Virus record (IMG/VR): IMGVR_UViG_3300043449_000942
Location: 1 to 39,289 of that record
DNA from: a virus
Length of the DNA stretch: 39,289 nt
Direction: 5' to 3' (one strand)
This document shows positions 14,905 to 23,497 of the stretch, piece by piece. Position 1 is the first letter of the stretch. Each line of letters opens with the position of its first letter. The notes below the pieces were generated by a model. That model made no database searches and was not told the DNA's origin. It worked only from the letters and a program-made list of their open reading frames with translations. Made by a program: the position numbers and the translations under genes.

Positions 14905-15255
14905 TTAGTCCTCCTGCTTCAGCTGGTCTGCAGCTGACACGATCTCGTCGATCGTTGGTTCAAAACCCACCATCTTCTTGATGGTAGATACCTTGGGGTA
15001 GCCCTCAGGGCCAAGCAGTCTGGCGTCTCCTTTGGAGATGACTTCCACTACAGCGTTGTAAACCGCTGCGCTTCTGTCCTCCGCAGGCACTTCGACTTTG
15101 GCTGGCTTGTCGGATTCGACGGGGATGCACCCGGCCATGACGACCTCGGTCTGCATCTCGTCTGGGAATTCATAGGTCTCGCCTGCTTGTACGAGGTAGA
15201 CGAACCCGGCGAGAGAAGTAATACGTTCGTCGCGTGTGGCTTTAGCCTTAAACAT
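14905..15255 (-). CDS. small head-associated protein, unknown
   Basis: A 116-residue acidic protein starting at ATG 15255. It has a short beta-rich N-terminal half (FVYLVQAGETYEFPDE) resembling a minor capsid or head-closure motif, and a helical C-terminal half that includes YPKVSTIKKMVGFEPT, reminiscent of SAP/Rho-N-type short helices. It lies between the capsid accessory gene and the first adaptor. The family is not identified; a structural or head-completion role is suggested by context alone. A strong hairpin (15274-15295) lies just ahead of its start. Confidence 0.75.
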   Translation of the reverse strand: MFKAKATRDERITSLAGFVYLVQAGETYEFPDEMQTEVVMAGCIPVESDKPAKVEVPAEDRSAAVYNAVVEVISKGDARLLGPEGYPKVSTIKKMVGFEPTIDEIVSAADQLKQED

Positions 15256-15273
15256 GTAAACCTCTTAAAGGTT

Positions 15274-15295
15274 GGGGGCTCCGTTAAGAGCCCCC
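15274..15295 (-). terminator. perfect 8-bp hairpin between head genes (partial terminator)
   Basis: GGGGGCTC and GAGCCCCC flank the loop CGTTAA. On the minus transcript the stem is followed by AACCTTTAAG, so only a weak U-run. It could reduce read-through after the abundant capsid genes or protect the upstream mRNA. Confidence 0.6.
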
Positions 15296-15302
15296 GCCTT
15301 GA

Positions 15303-15815
15303 TTAAACGCCTTGGTTTTCGACGGCGCGACCGGGGATGATGTACTGCAGACTGATGTGAGCCAGACCTGCCGTCGGGGCAGTGCCTACACCCGTCCAAG
15401 TAGCCAGTACTTTTTCGGTCGATGCAGTTTGACGAGCCGGTACAGTCAGTGCGGTACGAGCGGCAGAGGCGATGCTCTGGGAGCTGGCGTAGCGCGTGGC
15501 GGAACCGGAGTCGCCGATGCTGATAACGTCACTGGTACCCGAGTTGAACGCGGTCAGAACCTTGATGTCGCCGCCCAGGACGATAGCGCCCGCAGGAAGT
15601 TCGAACAGGTTGAACGCGATACCGCTCAGGGATGAACCAGTGCCTGCCTTGATGCCGTCAGAGTTGACATCCCCGGCTTCGGAAACGCCTGCCTTGGCAG
15701 TAGCAGAGGTGACAACCGGTGCTCCTTTCAGCAGATCGGTGACGTCGATGAACGCCTCTGCAATCAGCGGGGACTGCCGATTGCTGGGGCGACGGAACGG
15801 ATTAGCAGTAGACAT
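15303..15815 (-). CDS. capsid accessory/decoration-type protein
   Basis: A 170-residue Ala/Ser/Thr/Gly-rich protein beginning MSTANPFRRPSNRQSPLI. It is predicted to be mostly beta strands (GIAFNLFELPAGAIVLGGDI, TEKVLATW, LAHISLQYIIPG). Genes of this length and composition immediately after the major capsid gene usually encode head decoration or stabilising proteins. It follows the capsid gene after 18 bases with an AGGAGATT ribosome site, and a hairpin follows it. Assignment is from position and fold-like pattern, not from a recognised family. Confidence 0.7.
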   Translation of the reverse strand: MSTANPFRRPSNRQSPLIAEAFIDVTDLLKGAPVVTSATAKAGVSEAGDVNSDGIKAGTGSSLSGIAFNLFELPAGAIVLGGDIKVLTAFNSGTSDVISIGDSGSATRYASSQSIASAARTALTVPARQTASTEKVLATWTGVGTAPTAGLAHISLQYIIPGRAVENQGV

Positions 15816-15833
15816 AAGTCAATCTCCTATGGG

Positions 15834-16949
15834 TTAGATGGCGGTATCGATCCGCATTACACCGAAGGTCTCAACCTGACCGGTGTAGTTGTTGTAGTAC
15901 TGCGGATTCAGGTAACCAAAGATCTTGCCGCAGGAGATAGCCTGCTGATTCTCGTAGTCCTTACCCTCTTCGATCCACAGCGGAGCGCCGAGGTCAGCCA
16001 TGCCCAGAGCCTGAGCACCGCACAGCAGGATTGCCTGACCGTTGACTGCGTTGCCGGAGCCCCACTTGGTAGCCGTACCCGTGGTGTTAAACACGTGACG
16101 GAACTCATGGATGATCAAGCCATCGCTCATTACGAACGAGCCGGTCATCATGGGGTTGTCGTCCTTGGTGCCGGTGTACGCGTAGCGCATGTTGGCAAGG
16201 AAGTCGGGGTCAAGCTTCAGCTTGGCGAGTCCCAGCGGGTGCATGAACACGTGGTAGGTTTCCTGACCGCCTGGGCCACGAACGCCGCGCATGTAAGTAG
16301 CCTTGGCTTTGGCCTTGGCTTCCACCAGCAGCTGGTAGCTCGGGGTGTCGGTAGCGGCAATCGCGGAAGTGTCAGCTGCCTTCAAGCCTTTGCTGCCGGA
16401 AGTGGTGCCATCCCAACGGAACCAGCGGTTGCTGGTCAGCGCCTTGACGTCCTTGGCAAACTCGAGCTGGCTCAGCTGAGAAGTCGACGGACGAGCTGCA
16501 CCCGTGTTGGCATAGCCGTAGCTGATACCGGACATGGTGAGGAACGCCAGCTGATCGATACGGTCGGCCAGCCAGTAGGCCAGTACGTCCTTGGACACTT
16601 CGCGGAAGTTAACCACGGAGCGCTGATCCGCCATGCGGCCTTTGTGCTTGTTGGCATTACGAAGCTGGTCGATCTGAATGACCTGATCGAAGGTCTTCAG
16701 CGCTTCTTCGTTACCTTCCAGCGTGTTGTCCCCGGCGATACCGTCGGAGGTCATGTCAGCGACCAGAGTCAGAACGGCGCGTGCGCCCTTCTCGGATTTG
16801 GTCAGCTCAGTGACACGCTGAACCAGAGCGGTCGGACCGGTGGCAGCAAACTGGTTGATGAAGGAAAGGTTACGAGCCTGACGCCAAAGGTCTTTGGCCC
16901 AGATGGTTTTCTGCTCGTTGGTCAGAGCAGCGAAATTAGTCATCGCCAT
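15834..16949 (-). CDS. major capsid protein, N4-gp56 family
   Basis: This 371-residue protein matches the N4-gp56-type major capsid family (DUF4043-like). The N-terminus has LTNEQKTIWAKDLWRQARN, followed by the conserved GDNTLEGNEEALKTFDQ and LRNANKHKGRMADQRS stretch that includes the E-loop, and a C-terminal region with GQAILLCGAQALGMA and GKIFGY. It self-assembles into the head shell with the HK97-type fold. The start has GGGAG 9 bases upstream; an alternative ATG lies two codons later. The 174-base gap ahead of it contains a perfect hairpin, which would let the capsid message be controlled separately from scaffold. Confidence 0.93.
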   Translation of the reverse strand: MAMTNFAALTNEQKTIWAKDLWRQARNLSFINQFAATGPTALVQRVTELTKSEKGARAVLTLVADMTSDGIAGDNTLEGNEEALKTFDQVIQIDQLRNANKHKGRMADQRSVVNFREVSKDVLAYWLADRIDQLAFLTMSGISYGYANTGAARPSTSQLSQLEFAKDVKALTSNRWFRWDGTTSGSKGLKAADTSAIAATDTPSYQLLVEAKAKAKATYMRGVRGPGGQETYHVFMHPLGLAKLKLDPDFLANMRYAYTGTKDDNPMMTGSFVMSDGLIIHEFRHVFNTTGTATKWGSGNAVNGQAILLCGAQALGMADLGAPLWIEEGKDYENQQAISCGKIFGYLNPQYYNNYTGQVETFGVMRIDTAI

Positions 16950-17083
16950 GAGGATGTCTCCCTACAAAAGGCAAAAAATTCGGTGGTGTTTCCGAGCTCT
17001 TTAACGCCTGCTCAATCCATGAGGCGGATGCGGCCTTTTAACGCCATGCCGGGTGGGCGAATGATGATGTTATATCGTATGAA

Positions 17084-17111
17084 TCTGGGGCTGTAAACTA
17101 ACAGCCCCAGA
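17084..17111 (-). terminator. perfect 11-bp inverted repeat between scaffold and capsid genes
   Basis: TCTGGGGCTGT and ACAGCCCCAGA flank the loop AAACTA, extendable by one A-T pair. Each arm contains the octamer TGGGGCTG or CAGCCCCA seen singly elsewhere. There is no good U-tract in either direction, so it may be an attenuator, a processing site or a mRNA 5' stabiliser for the capsid message rather than a simple terminator. Confidence 0.65.
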
Positions 17112-17123
17112 TATTTCAATGAC

Positions 17124-18041
17124 TTACATAGCGTCTCCGCGAAGGCGAGCGATGGTTGCCTTGGGCAACGCATTCCACTCTTCGTCGCTGAGGTTGTTGT
17201 AGTCAGGCTCGACCTCGCCGCCGCTCACCCCGGACTGAACCGGAGGTTGCGACGCCGCCAGATCCAGCTTGGACTTGACGGTCGACGGTCCGCGCTTCGG
17301 TGCGGCGGGAGCAGGGGTCGGGGCTTCGGACTTAGCAGTCAGTCCGTTGACCTTAGCCACGTAGGTCACCGCCTTTCGCATCGCAGCCGCAGGTGAATAC
17401 CCTCGAGCCACAAAACCAGCGTGTAGCTCCAGTGCCTCGTCAACCAACTCTTGGTTGTACGCTTCGCTGGTCTGGCTAAAGGCAGGGTACTCGGCTTCGA
17501 TACCAGCAACGGTCTGCTCAAACTCTAATTCGGCCTTGGTTGCTTCCTTGGCCTGAGATGCCTGGGCAGCGGCAACGCTACGCGCCAGATCCATTTCGGC
17601 GGCACGGATATCGCGTCGAATGCCCAGCGCTTTCTGATGATCCCCTTCCAGTACAGCATCCATGTACTCCCGTTCCTTGGACTCGAAGTCATATTCAGTC
17701 GGGGGGATCGTAGCGTTGAGCCTAGCTTCCAGCTCTTGAGCTCGGCGCTCGGCGGCTTTGGCCCGGTCATTTACTTCGTTGAAGCGAGCTCGTGGGATGA
17801 GCTGCTTGTCTACCTCTGCCGGGGGATTCTCGGCGTCGGGTTGCTCCTCGGCTTCGGGCTCTTCTCCTTCAGCAGCAGGTTCTGCGTCAGGTTCCGGTTC
17901 TTCAGCGGGGGGTACATCAGGCTCAGGAGCGTCAGGCTCCAGAAGAGTGTCTTCAAGGGAAGGGATATCGTCGCCGCGATCGGACGTTGTAAAGTCTTCA
18001 ACATCGTCGATATCCCCACCAAACAAGTTTTGTTTACTCAT
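17124..18041 (-). CDS. capsid scaffolding protein
   Basis: A 305-residue protein with a very acidic N-terminal third (residues about 1-95: runs of Glu, Asp, Pro and Ala). A long coiled-coil helix follows (about 98-190, containing ARFNEVNDRAKAAERRAQEL), and the C-terminus ends in short basic and acidic helices. This composition and the position between portal and major capsid genes are typical of internal scaffolds that guide shell assembly and leave before packaging. GGAGACTT precedes ATG 18041. No protease domain is visible. Confidence 0.88.
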   Translation of the reverse strand: MSKQNLFGGDIDDVEDFTTSDRGDDIPSLEDTLLEPDAPEPDVPPAEEPEPDAEPAAEGEEPEAEEQPDAENPPAEVDKQLIPRARFNEVNDRAKAAERRAQELEARLNATIPPTEYDFESKEREYMDAVLEGDHQKALGIRRDIRAAEMDLARSVAAAQASQAKEATKAELEFEQTVAGIEAEYPAFSQTSEAYNQELVDEALELHAGFVARGYSPAAAMRKAVTYVAKVNGLTAKSEAPTPAPAAPKRGPSTVKSKLDLAASQPPVQSGVSGGEVEPDYNNLSDEEWNALPKATIARLRGDAM

Positions 18042-18100
18042 AAGTCTCCATGCGCACTATCGCGTGCGTTGCGGTTCCACCGGATTGGTGAACCGTGAGA

Positions 18101-20293
18101 CTAACCGTTTGATTTTGGGGCTGTTTGTTTTGTGCGTTCCTGCGACGCCACCTTCTCCATCTCGACCGCCATCTTCAACCCGTGGTCTTTCTGGCGGTTT
18201 GCCGTGGTGAACGCCAACCCTTCCTGCTTGGCGGCGATGTGACGATCTGCCAGAGCAAGTTTGTTCTGCAGATTGGCCTGCGTCTTGGCGATATCGGCCT
18301 TGATCTTCTCGATCGACAGCTGGAGATCACCCTGCGCACCCTGTGCCTGGACCTGAGCGCCAACCACTGCGGCCTGCGCCTTGGCCTGATTCAGCACCGC
18401 TTCGCTCTCGATCTTCTTTACTTCAGCCTGAAGCTCTGCCAGCTGCAGCTGCATCATCTGCATGTTGATCTGCTGCTGCGCCTGCTGCATCTGCGCTTCT
18501 TCGGACGACGGATCACCGCGTCCCTGCAGCTGCTTGACCTGATCGGCGATCTCATTCTTATGCGCCAGATGCGACGCACGAATGACAAACTCATCAGGGA
18601 CCATGACGCCTGCCTGACGCAGCTGGACAACCTCAGCGAACTGAGTCTCTTGAATACCGTCACGTGCCGGAGCCGAGGCCACAATCACCTCATACTCACC
18701 CATCTGCAGGTTATTCAGGATCTCCCCGGTCGGCGAGATCTGGTTAATCGCCACTTCCATCTCCGGTTGTTCGGGCTGACGCCAGTCAGTGACACGAAGT
18801 AGACGCGGCTCGTTATAGAAGCGCTGCACGCAGGCGATGATGGCGTGTGCCACCAGACCGCGAGAGAAGTTGAGGTTGTCAAACGCCACCTGCAACAGGG
18901 TCAGTGCTCGGCCCTGCGTCTTCTCGAGCGCAATGCCTGACACTTCGCCACCGGGCATGATGCCCATGAGGGACGCGACGCCCGAGATCTCGCGAACGAA
19001 GTTCACGGCTTTGGTGCCGATGCGGTCCAGTCCGGCCGGAATGGAGTTGGGCTGGATCTTGACCGGAGCTTCCCTGCCCTTCCGTACTTCGAGCACAAGG
19101 CCGGTCTCAGCTCCGCGTTCTTCCAGTTCCTGCGCCGTCATGTTGGCGAGTGACCCTTCCTCGATCATCCAGCCGCTGTTGGCGGTGGTGTTCACCACGT
19201 GCAGCGTCTGCGACTCGACCTTATTCAGCTGTTCCTGCGGGGATACTAGCTGGCGGACCATGCCGCTGGACTTACCCCTACGAAATGCAGGGAAATAAGG
19301 GACGATAGTGAAGCGATCATAGGGTGACCAGTCGTCGGACAGGACGACCCAGTCCGCAGTTACTGTCCAGCGGATCTTGCGGGCAAGCGCTTTGCGTACC
19401 CCCAGTCCGTACTGCTGGGCGACGGCTTTGATTCGCGCTTTGTCCCAGTTGGGGGGGACTTCACGGGTGTCTCCAGTCTGCAGGTCAACAAACTGTGTGA
19501 CTTTTGTAAGCACGCGGGACTGACGTTCAATGACGCGGACGTTGCGAACAACAGACTGGTAGTCGTCAGTAATGTAGATAGGGTACTGGGTATCGCCATA
19601 GCGACTCTCCTTCACATCTAGGCGCACGGAGTCGTACCCGAGGGTCATACCGCCACGCGCAAGGGTCATCAGAAGGTCGGCTTTCTCCTTGCCGTACAAC
19701 ACGCCGATCTCTTCGACGGTGTGCCACCGTGTGTACATGACCTCGTTCCATGTGGCGGGGTCGTACTCCTTGGCGTCAGGGTCGACGAGCACGTCGACAG
19801 GGTCGAGGCAGCGCAGGCGCACCTCGCCGAGCAGGTTGTCCTCGAAATCCATGCGAACATCGAAGAAACCACGGTCTTGGATCAAGCCATCAGCGAACAC
19901 CTGTTGTTCGACGGCCTGGAATTTGTTGTTATCGAGGATCTGGTCGATGACATGAGTCATCACACGGGCGGTTTCGTCCGTCGCATCAAGCCGAGGCTTG
20001 GCAATGATGTCCGCACGCTGAGCACTGTGCTCTCCAAGAGCGGCATTGACCGCCGACATGGTGACATTGAGGGTCAGTGCGGGCTTTCCTTCCGCTTCGA
20101 GCTTGCGTCTGAGGTCGTCATCCCACTGTTCGCCCAGGTACATCTTGTCGAAATGCTGGGCATCGGCCACATACTTCAAATGCCCCGCGTCTCTCGCCCG
20201 AGCGTAGTGCAACCAGTTGAGGCGGGCAATTTCGCGGTCGTTCTTGACCTCGAATTCCTGCATCGTCCCTAATACAGAGGTGCCAACGGTCAT
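18101..20293 (-). CDS. portal protein, P22 type
   Basis: A 730-residue protein of the P22-like portal family. The body includes WDDDLRRKLEAEGKPALTLN, the AALGEHSAQRADI helix, DPVDVLVDPDAKEYDPATW, and the typical late segments VASLMGIMPGGEVSGIAL and FNEPRLLRV-like YNEPRLLRVTDW. The C-terminal 120 residues are a long Gln/Ala/Lys coiled coil (QMQQAQQQINMQMMQ onwards) corresponding to the barrel or tail-side helices. Twelve copies form the DNA entry ring at one vertex and dock the terminase and adaptors. The start has a GGAG site, and dUTPase ends two bases upstream. Confidence 0.93.
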   Translation of the reverse strand: MTVGTSVLGTMQEFEVKNDREIARLNWLHYARARDAGHLKYVADAQHFDKMYLGEQWDDDLRRKLEAEGKPALTLNVTMSAVNAALGEHSAQRADIIAKPRLDATDETARVMTHVIDQILDNNKFQAVEQQVFADGLIQDRGFFDVRMDFEDNLLGEVRLRCLDPVDVLVDPDAKEYDPATWNEVMYTRWHTVEEIGVLYGKEKADLLMTLARGGMTLGYDSVRLDVKESRYGDTQYPIYITDDYQSVVRNVRVIERQSRVLTKVTQFVDLQTGDTREVPPNWDKARIKAVAQQYGLGVRKALARKIRWTVTADWVVLSDDWSPYDRFTIVPYFPAFRRGKSSGMVRQLVSPQEQLNKVESQTLHVVNTTANSGWMIEEGSLANMTAQELEERGAETGLVLEVRKGREAPVKIQPNSIPAGLDRIGTKAVNFVREISGVASLMGIMPGGEVSGIALEKTQGRALTLLQVAFDNLNFSRGLVAHAIIACVQRFYNEPRLLRVTDWRQPEQPEMEVAINQISPTGEILNNLQMGEYEVIVASAPARDGIQETQFAEVVQLRQAGVMVPDEFVIRASHLAHKNEIADQVKQLQGRGDPSSEEAQMQQAQQQINMQMMQLQLAELQAEVKKIESEAVLNQAKAQAAVVGAQVQAQGAQGDLQLSIEKIKADIAKTQANLQNKLALADRHIAAKQEGLAFTTANRQKDHGLKMAVEMEKVASQERTKQTAPKSNG
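18110..18123 (-). promoter_or_regulatory. CAGCCCCA element at portal 3' end
   Basis: Minus-strand CAGCCCCAAAATCA continuing to AACGGTTAG, nearly the same extended sequence as the copy at 20795-20809. It overlaps the last codons of the portal gene and is 74 bases ahead of the scaffold start. Confidence 0.55.
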
Positions 20294-20295
20294 CT

Positions 20296-20733
20296 CTAAG
20301 CTCCGGTAGACCCAAATTTACCCTCGCCACGGGTTGTGTCGCATGAAATCTTGTCGGTGCGCTGCAAATCAGCGCGGTATACCGGGGCTAACACCGCTTG
20401 TGCGATGCGCATCCCCCTCGAAATGAAGGCTAACTGCCCCGGACGACCTGATACGCGGATGAAAAGCTCGCCTCGGTACCCCGCATCGATGGTGCCGGGG
20501 GCATTCAGGATGGTGATCTGCGTCGACATGCCGCTTCGGGGTCGAATCTGTAGCTCGTACCCGTCTGGAATCTCGAATCTCAGGCCGGTCGGGATGTCCA
20601 GAATGGTCTGATAGTGCAGATGTACCCCATATTCCGGCACGGCAGCGCGGATATCGAACCCCGCATCGCCTTCATGGGCGTAGGAAGGGGGGTCTATGTC
20701 GTCATGTTCGAGCGTAAAGCGTAGCGGTATCAC
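20296..20733 (-). CDS. dut: dUTP diphosphatase
   Basis: The protein carries all five trimeric dUTPase motifs in order: DAGFD (I), RPRSGMS (II), APGTIDAGYRGEL (III, with catalytic Asp and beta-hairpin Tyr), GMRIAQAV (IV) and the C-terminal RGEGKFGSTG (V). It hydrolyses dUTP to dUMP and diphosphate, keeping uracil out of phage DNA. I chose GTG 20733, with GAGG a few bases upstream, giving 145 residues, the usual family length. The frame stays open to TTG 20781, which would add 16 residues. It sits inside the late operon between a terminase-linked gene and portal, unusual for a nucleotide-metabolism gene. Confidence 0.93.
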   Translation of the reverse strand: MIPLRFTLEHDDIDPPSYAHEGDAGFDIRAAVPEYGVHLHYQTILDIPTGLRFEIPDGYELQIRPRSGMSTQITILNAPGTIDAGYRGELFIRVSGRPGQLAFISRGMRIAQAVLAPVYRADLQRTDKISCDTTRGEGKFGSTGA

Positions 20734-20794
20734 CAAAACCTCAGTAATTAGGGTGCCGTCCGTGGCCGAAGGTCCATCCAATGAGCCTAACCTA

Positions 20795-20810
20795 TTGATT
20801 TTGGGGCTGC
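20795..20810 (-). promoter_or_regulatory. CAGCCCCA element upstream of dUTPase
   Basis: Minus-strand GCAGCCCCAAAATCAA continuing to TAGGTTAGG, beginning at the stop codon of the 21286 gene. It is 20 bases before the TTG and about 60 before the GTG start of dUTPase. With the portal-end copy it defines an extended pattern CAGCCCCAAAATCAA-N2-GGTTAG. Confidence 0.55.
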
Positions 20811-21286
20811 TACTGGCGTAAACCCCGAGGCAGCGCCAGATCGTAATCCGATTCGTACTTCTTCATATAATCTTCAAGCCACGAACGTGGGTGCGTGGTA
20901 TTGAGCATCTCGGTCGAAGGGGCGAACGCTCCTCGCCGCTGAGCAATGTCATCCGGCGGAAGCCAAACTCCCCCCACGTACCGACCTCCCGAAGGATTTG
21001 GCGTGTTATGCCACATGGACTCGACAGAGAACGTAGGATGGTTGGGTTTTTTGTACTGGTCGGACGCGTGTCCGTTCCCGGCAAACGCCCCGCCGTTTTT
21101 CCAAAACCCTCGAAGGTCGTAGTCAATCGTCTCCATATCGGGGTCGCGCTTATTCTCAAGAGCCCACGCGCGAAACGCCTGCTCTTCATCGGGTTTTAGC
21201 TTTGTGTTAAATCCGGCGCGGAAAAACTCATCCTGCTCACTCAACTTCGGTGGGTTAAGCCCTTTCTTTTTTACGCTTCCAGCCAT
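20810..21286 (-). CDS. conserved-looking terminase-linked protein, unknown
   Basis: A 158-residue hydrophilic protein starting MAGSVKKKGLNPPKLSE at ATG 21286, which overlaps the terminase 3' end by 16 bases, so it is translationally coupled. It contains FWKNGGAFAGNGHASDQYKKPNHPTFS-type segments rich in Gly, Asn and Trp and a C-terminal helix (WLEDYMKKYESDYDLALP). An upstream in-frame extension would lie within the terminase gene and is not favoured. Its place between terminase and portal suggests a packaging or head role, but I cannot name a family with certainty. Confidence 0.75.
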   Translation of the reverse strand: MAGSVKKKGLNPPKLSEQDEFFRAGFNTKLKPDEEQAFRAWALENKRDPDMETIDYDLRGFWKNGGAFAGNGHASDQYKKPNHPTFSVESMWHNTPNPSGGRYVGGVWLPPDDIAQRRGAFAPSTEMLNTTHPRSWLEDYMKKYESDYDLALPRGLRQ

Positions 21287-23028
21287 GTGCGTGCCTTGTG
21301 TCCGTTCTTTACGTAGCCCAACAACTTCTTCTTCCACTTCTGCGTGGTATCAATCACAGCGGTGGACTCGATCGACGGAGGCGTGACATCTGCCGCCATG
21401 ATTCCGCAGTACGCCAGCACGTCCACCTGATCGTCGTGTTTCCCGAACGGGAATGACAGCATCTCGTCCATCAGCCGGTCCATCCACGGCGCGTCGGCGG
21501 GGAAGTACACCTGTCCTTGCCGCATTCGTCCCTGAATCGTACGGGCACGCGCCACTTTGTCCTGTCGTCCCGGCTTGAGCGGGATCTGATGGAAGCTGTG
21601 CAGGCGTCGCTCCTTGACTCTTCGTTCCAAGAACGGACCTAAGGTCAGTTTGATCTGCCCTTCTTCAATGCCGCACGCCTGTGTGCGCGAGGTTGATTTC
21701 CACATGTCGAGGATGTGGTCTGCCAACTCAGCCGCGTCAAACCGACCGCGCAGCAGATCAAGGATGTAGATGTTGTCGTTGGCGTCCACCCCCCACTTCA
21801 GCCCGACAGACCAGTCGTTCTGCTGCTTCTGCCCGACTGCCAAGTCCCACGTGTTGTAGACCTCAAGCAGCTCAGGGGCTTGTTCGTAGCGCTGGAACAT
21901 CGACCGGGTAAAGTACGCGCCCTCGTCAGGCACGGGGTTCTGCATGTAGAGCGCGTTCCACGTGCGCGGCCCGACCGCTTTCTTGATTCGTTCCAGCGCC
22001 TCAATGTTGTAGCGCTCAGGGTGTAGGGCGTCTCCCGCTTTGCGGTAGGTCTCATCCTCCAGCGCTATGGCGGAGTAGCGGACGATCTCCCACTCTTCTC
22101 CGTCCTCTTCCCGCATCTGCTGCTCGACGCGTCCTGACAGGTCGTCGGTATGCCAGCGGGTCTGGATAATCAGCACGCCGCCGCCCGGTGCCAGACGGGT
22201 GTAAGCCGTCGAGGTGTACCAGTTCCAGATGGCGTTACGGACCGTCTGCGACTCCGCTTCCTCGGCGTTCTTGATCGGGTCGTCGATGATCAGGATGTGT
22301 GCGCCCTTACCGGTGATGGCACCGCCAACACCGGCTGCGAGGAACCCGCCGCCTTTGGTCGTCTTCCACGACTCGACGCTCTGGGACTCAGGGTGTAGTT
22401 CTGTGTACGGGAACGTCGCCTTGAACACCTCGTCTCTCAGGCGCTCACGAATGTTGCGCGAGAAGTCGACGGGCAGCGAGACCGCGTACGAGCTGGTGAT
22501 CACTTCCCACTCAGGGTGGTGGCCCAGCGCCCACGCCGGGAACTCCTGCGAGGCCAGCCGGGATTTACCATGACGGGGCGGTACCTGAATCATCAGGCGG
22601 GGAGACTCCTGCCGTTCGACCTGCTGCACGAAGCGCTCAAGCCGAGCCGACAAGTCTTTGTGGAACCAGCCGACCAAATACTTAGGGTCGTGTCTCAGGA
22701 CAAACGCCCAGAGGTACTTGCGGGCCAAGGCTCGAGACGCCAGCTCTCTGGCAGCGGGAGACATCGTGGCTCCGTCTGGCGGCTCCGGCTCCTGGCTCAT
22801 CCCGAACTTGCCACTGTTACGCTGGCACTTAGGGCAGGCGTAGTTACCTAGCGGGTGCCGGGTGGGTGCCTGAAAGTCAACGCCACACTTCGTGCAGGTA
22901 GCGGCAATGCCGTTACCATCAAGGCACGACCGGCACACGCGTTTACCGACATGATCGGAGGACAGCGGTTTTGCGCACTTGGTGCAACTCTTGCCACTCT
23001 TGTTAGGACTGACCTTAGGACGAGCCAA
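21271..23028 (-). CDS. terL: terminase large subunit with N-terminal zinc ribbons
   Basis: A 585-residue packaging motor. Residues 1-76 carry four CxxC pairs (C15/C18, C32/C35, C45/C48, C65/C68), two zinc ribbons not usual in this family. The ATPase follows with Walker A PPRHGKS (150-156), Walker B ILIIDDP, and a coupling motif around QTRWHTDDL. The C-terminal RNase H-like nuclease has NTWDLAVG, GIEEGQ and the final HDDQVD acid cluster. The start is TTG with GAGGT 5 bases upstream, overlapping the small subunit gene; the next ATG (residue 77) would remove exactly the ribbons, whose intact Cys pairs argue they are translated. Confidence 0.93.
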   Translation of the reverse strand: MARPKVSPNKSGKSCTKCAKPLSSDHVGKRVCRSCLDGNGIAATCTKCGVDFQAPTRHPLGNYACPKCQRNSGKFGMSQEPEPPDGATMSPAARELASRALARKYLWAFVLRHDPKYLVGWFHKDLSARLERFVQQVERQESPRLMIQVPPRHGKSRLASQEFPAWALGHHPEWEVITSSYAVSLPVDFSRNIRERLRDEVFKATFPYTELHPESQSVESWKTTKGGGFLAAGVGGAITGKGAHILIIDDPIKNAEEAESQTVRNAIWNWYTSTAYTRLAPGGGVLIIQTRWHTDDLSGRVEQQMREEDGEEWEIVRYSAIALEDETYRKAGDALHPERYNIEALERIKKAVGPRTWNALYMQNPVPDEGAYFTRSMFQRYEQAPELLEVYNTWDLAVGQKQQNDWSVGLKWGVDANDNIYILDLLRGRFDAAELADHILDMWKSTSRTQACGIEEGQIKLTLGPFLERRVKERRLHSFHQIPLKPGRQDKVARARTIQGRMRQGQVYFPADAPWMDRLMDEMLSFPFGKHDDQVDVLAYCGIMAADVTPPSIESTAVIDTTQKWKKKLLGYVKNGHKARTWLEA

Positions 23029-23497
23029 GTAGTACCTCAGCCATCTCGGTGAACTCGCCCTCGAACACCTTGCCCTCCATTCCCGCCGCGATCATCAGCT
23101 GCTTGTCGGACATGACGCGCAATTGCTCCGGCATCAGCATCTCGTGCGTCACCGCGATCTTCTGCGGCTCATACGCGCCGATGATCTTGCCGATCTCACG
23201 CCACGCCTGAACCAATTCGGTCGAAGACGATGCCGCCTTGACCGCGTCCATGAACCCGTTGATCACGTCTTTGCGGGTCAGGGTCATCTCGGACATGGCT
23301 CGTTCATGGATCTCCTTGAGCGCCAACTGAACGGTAGGGGATTTCTCCAACCCAGCGGCATGACCTTCCGGTAACCCTGCTGCTTTGCACGACTGCGTCG
23401 GGTTCATCCCGCACACGCGTGCATCGACGTAACGCCGTTGGTGCGGGGTAAGTCCCTCCAGAACCGAGGGAACTTGGGGCTTTACCGGCAGTTCCAT
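23015..23497 (-). CDS. terS: terminase small subunit
   Basis: A 160-residue protein. The N-terminal region (about residues 15-50) has the TPHQRRYVDARVCG and NPTQSCKAAG pattern of Terminase_2-type small subunits, an HTH that binds the packaging site. A central helical oligomerisation part (SEMTLTRKDVINGFMDAV) and a C-terminal tail that would contact the large subunit follow. It overlaps the next gene by 14 bases and is overlapped by the upstream gene by 16, consistent with coupled expression. The pairing with the large subunit makes this assignment secure. Confidence 0.88.
   Translation of the reverse strand: MELPVKPQVPSVLEGLTPHQRRYVDARVCGMNPTQSCKAAGLPEGHAAGLEKSPTVQLALKEIHERAMSEMTLTRKDVINGFMDAVKAASSSTELVQAWREIGKIIGAYEPQKIAVTHEMLMPEQLRVMSDKQLMIAAGMEGKVFEGEFTEMAEVLLGSS

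Noticed and set aside
16095-17096. 333-codon plus-strand frame
   Set aside because: It is antisense to the well-supported major capsid gene, has no ribosome site and its product looks like a shadow of reversed capsid codons.
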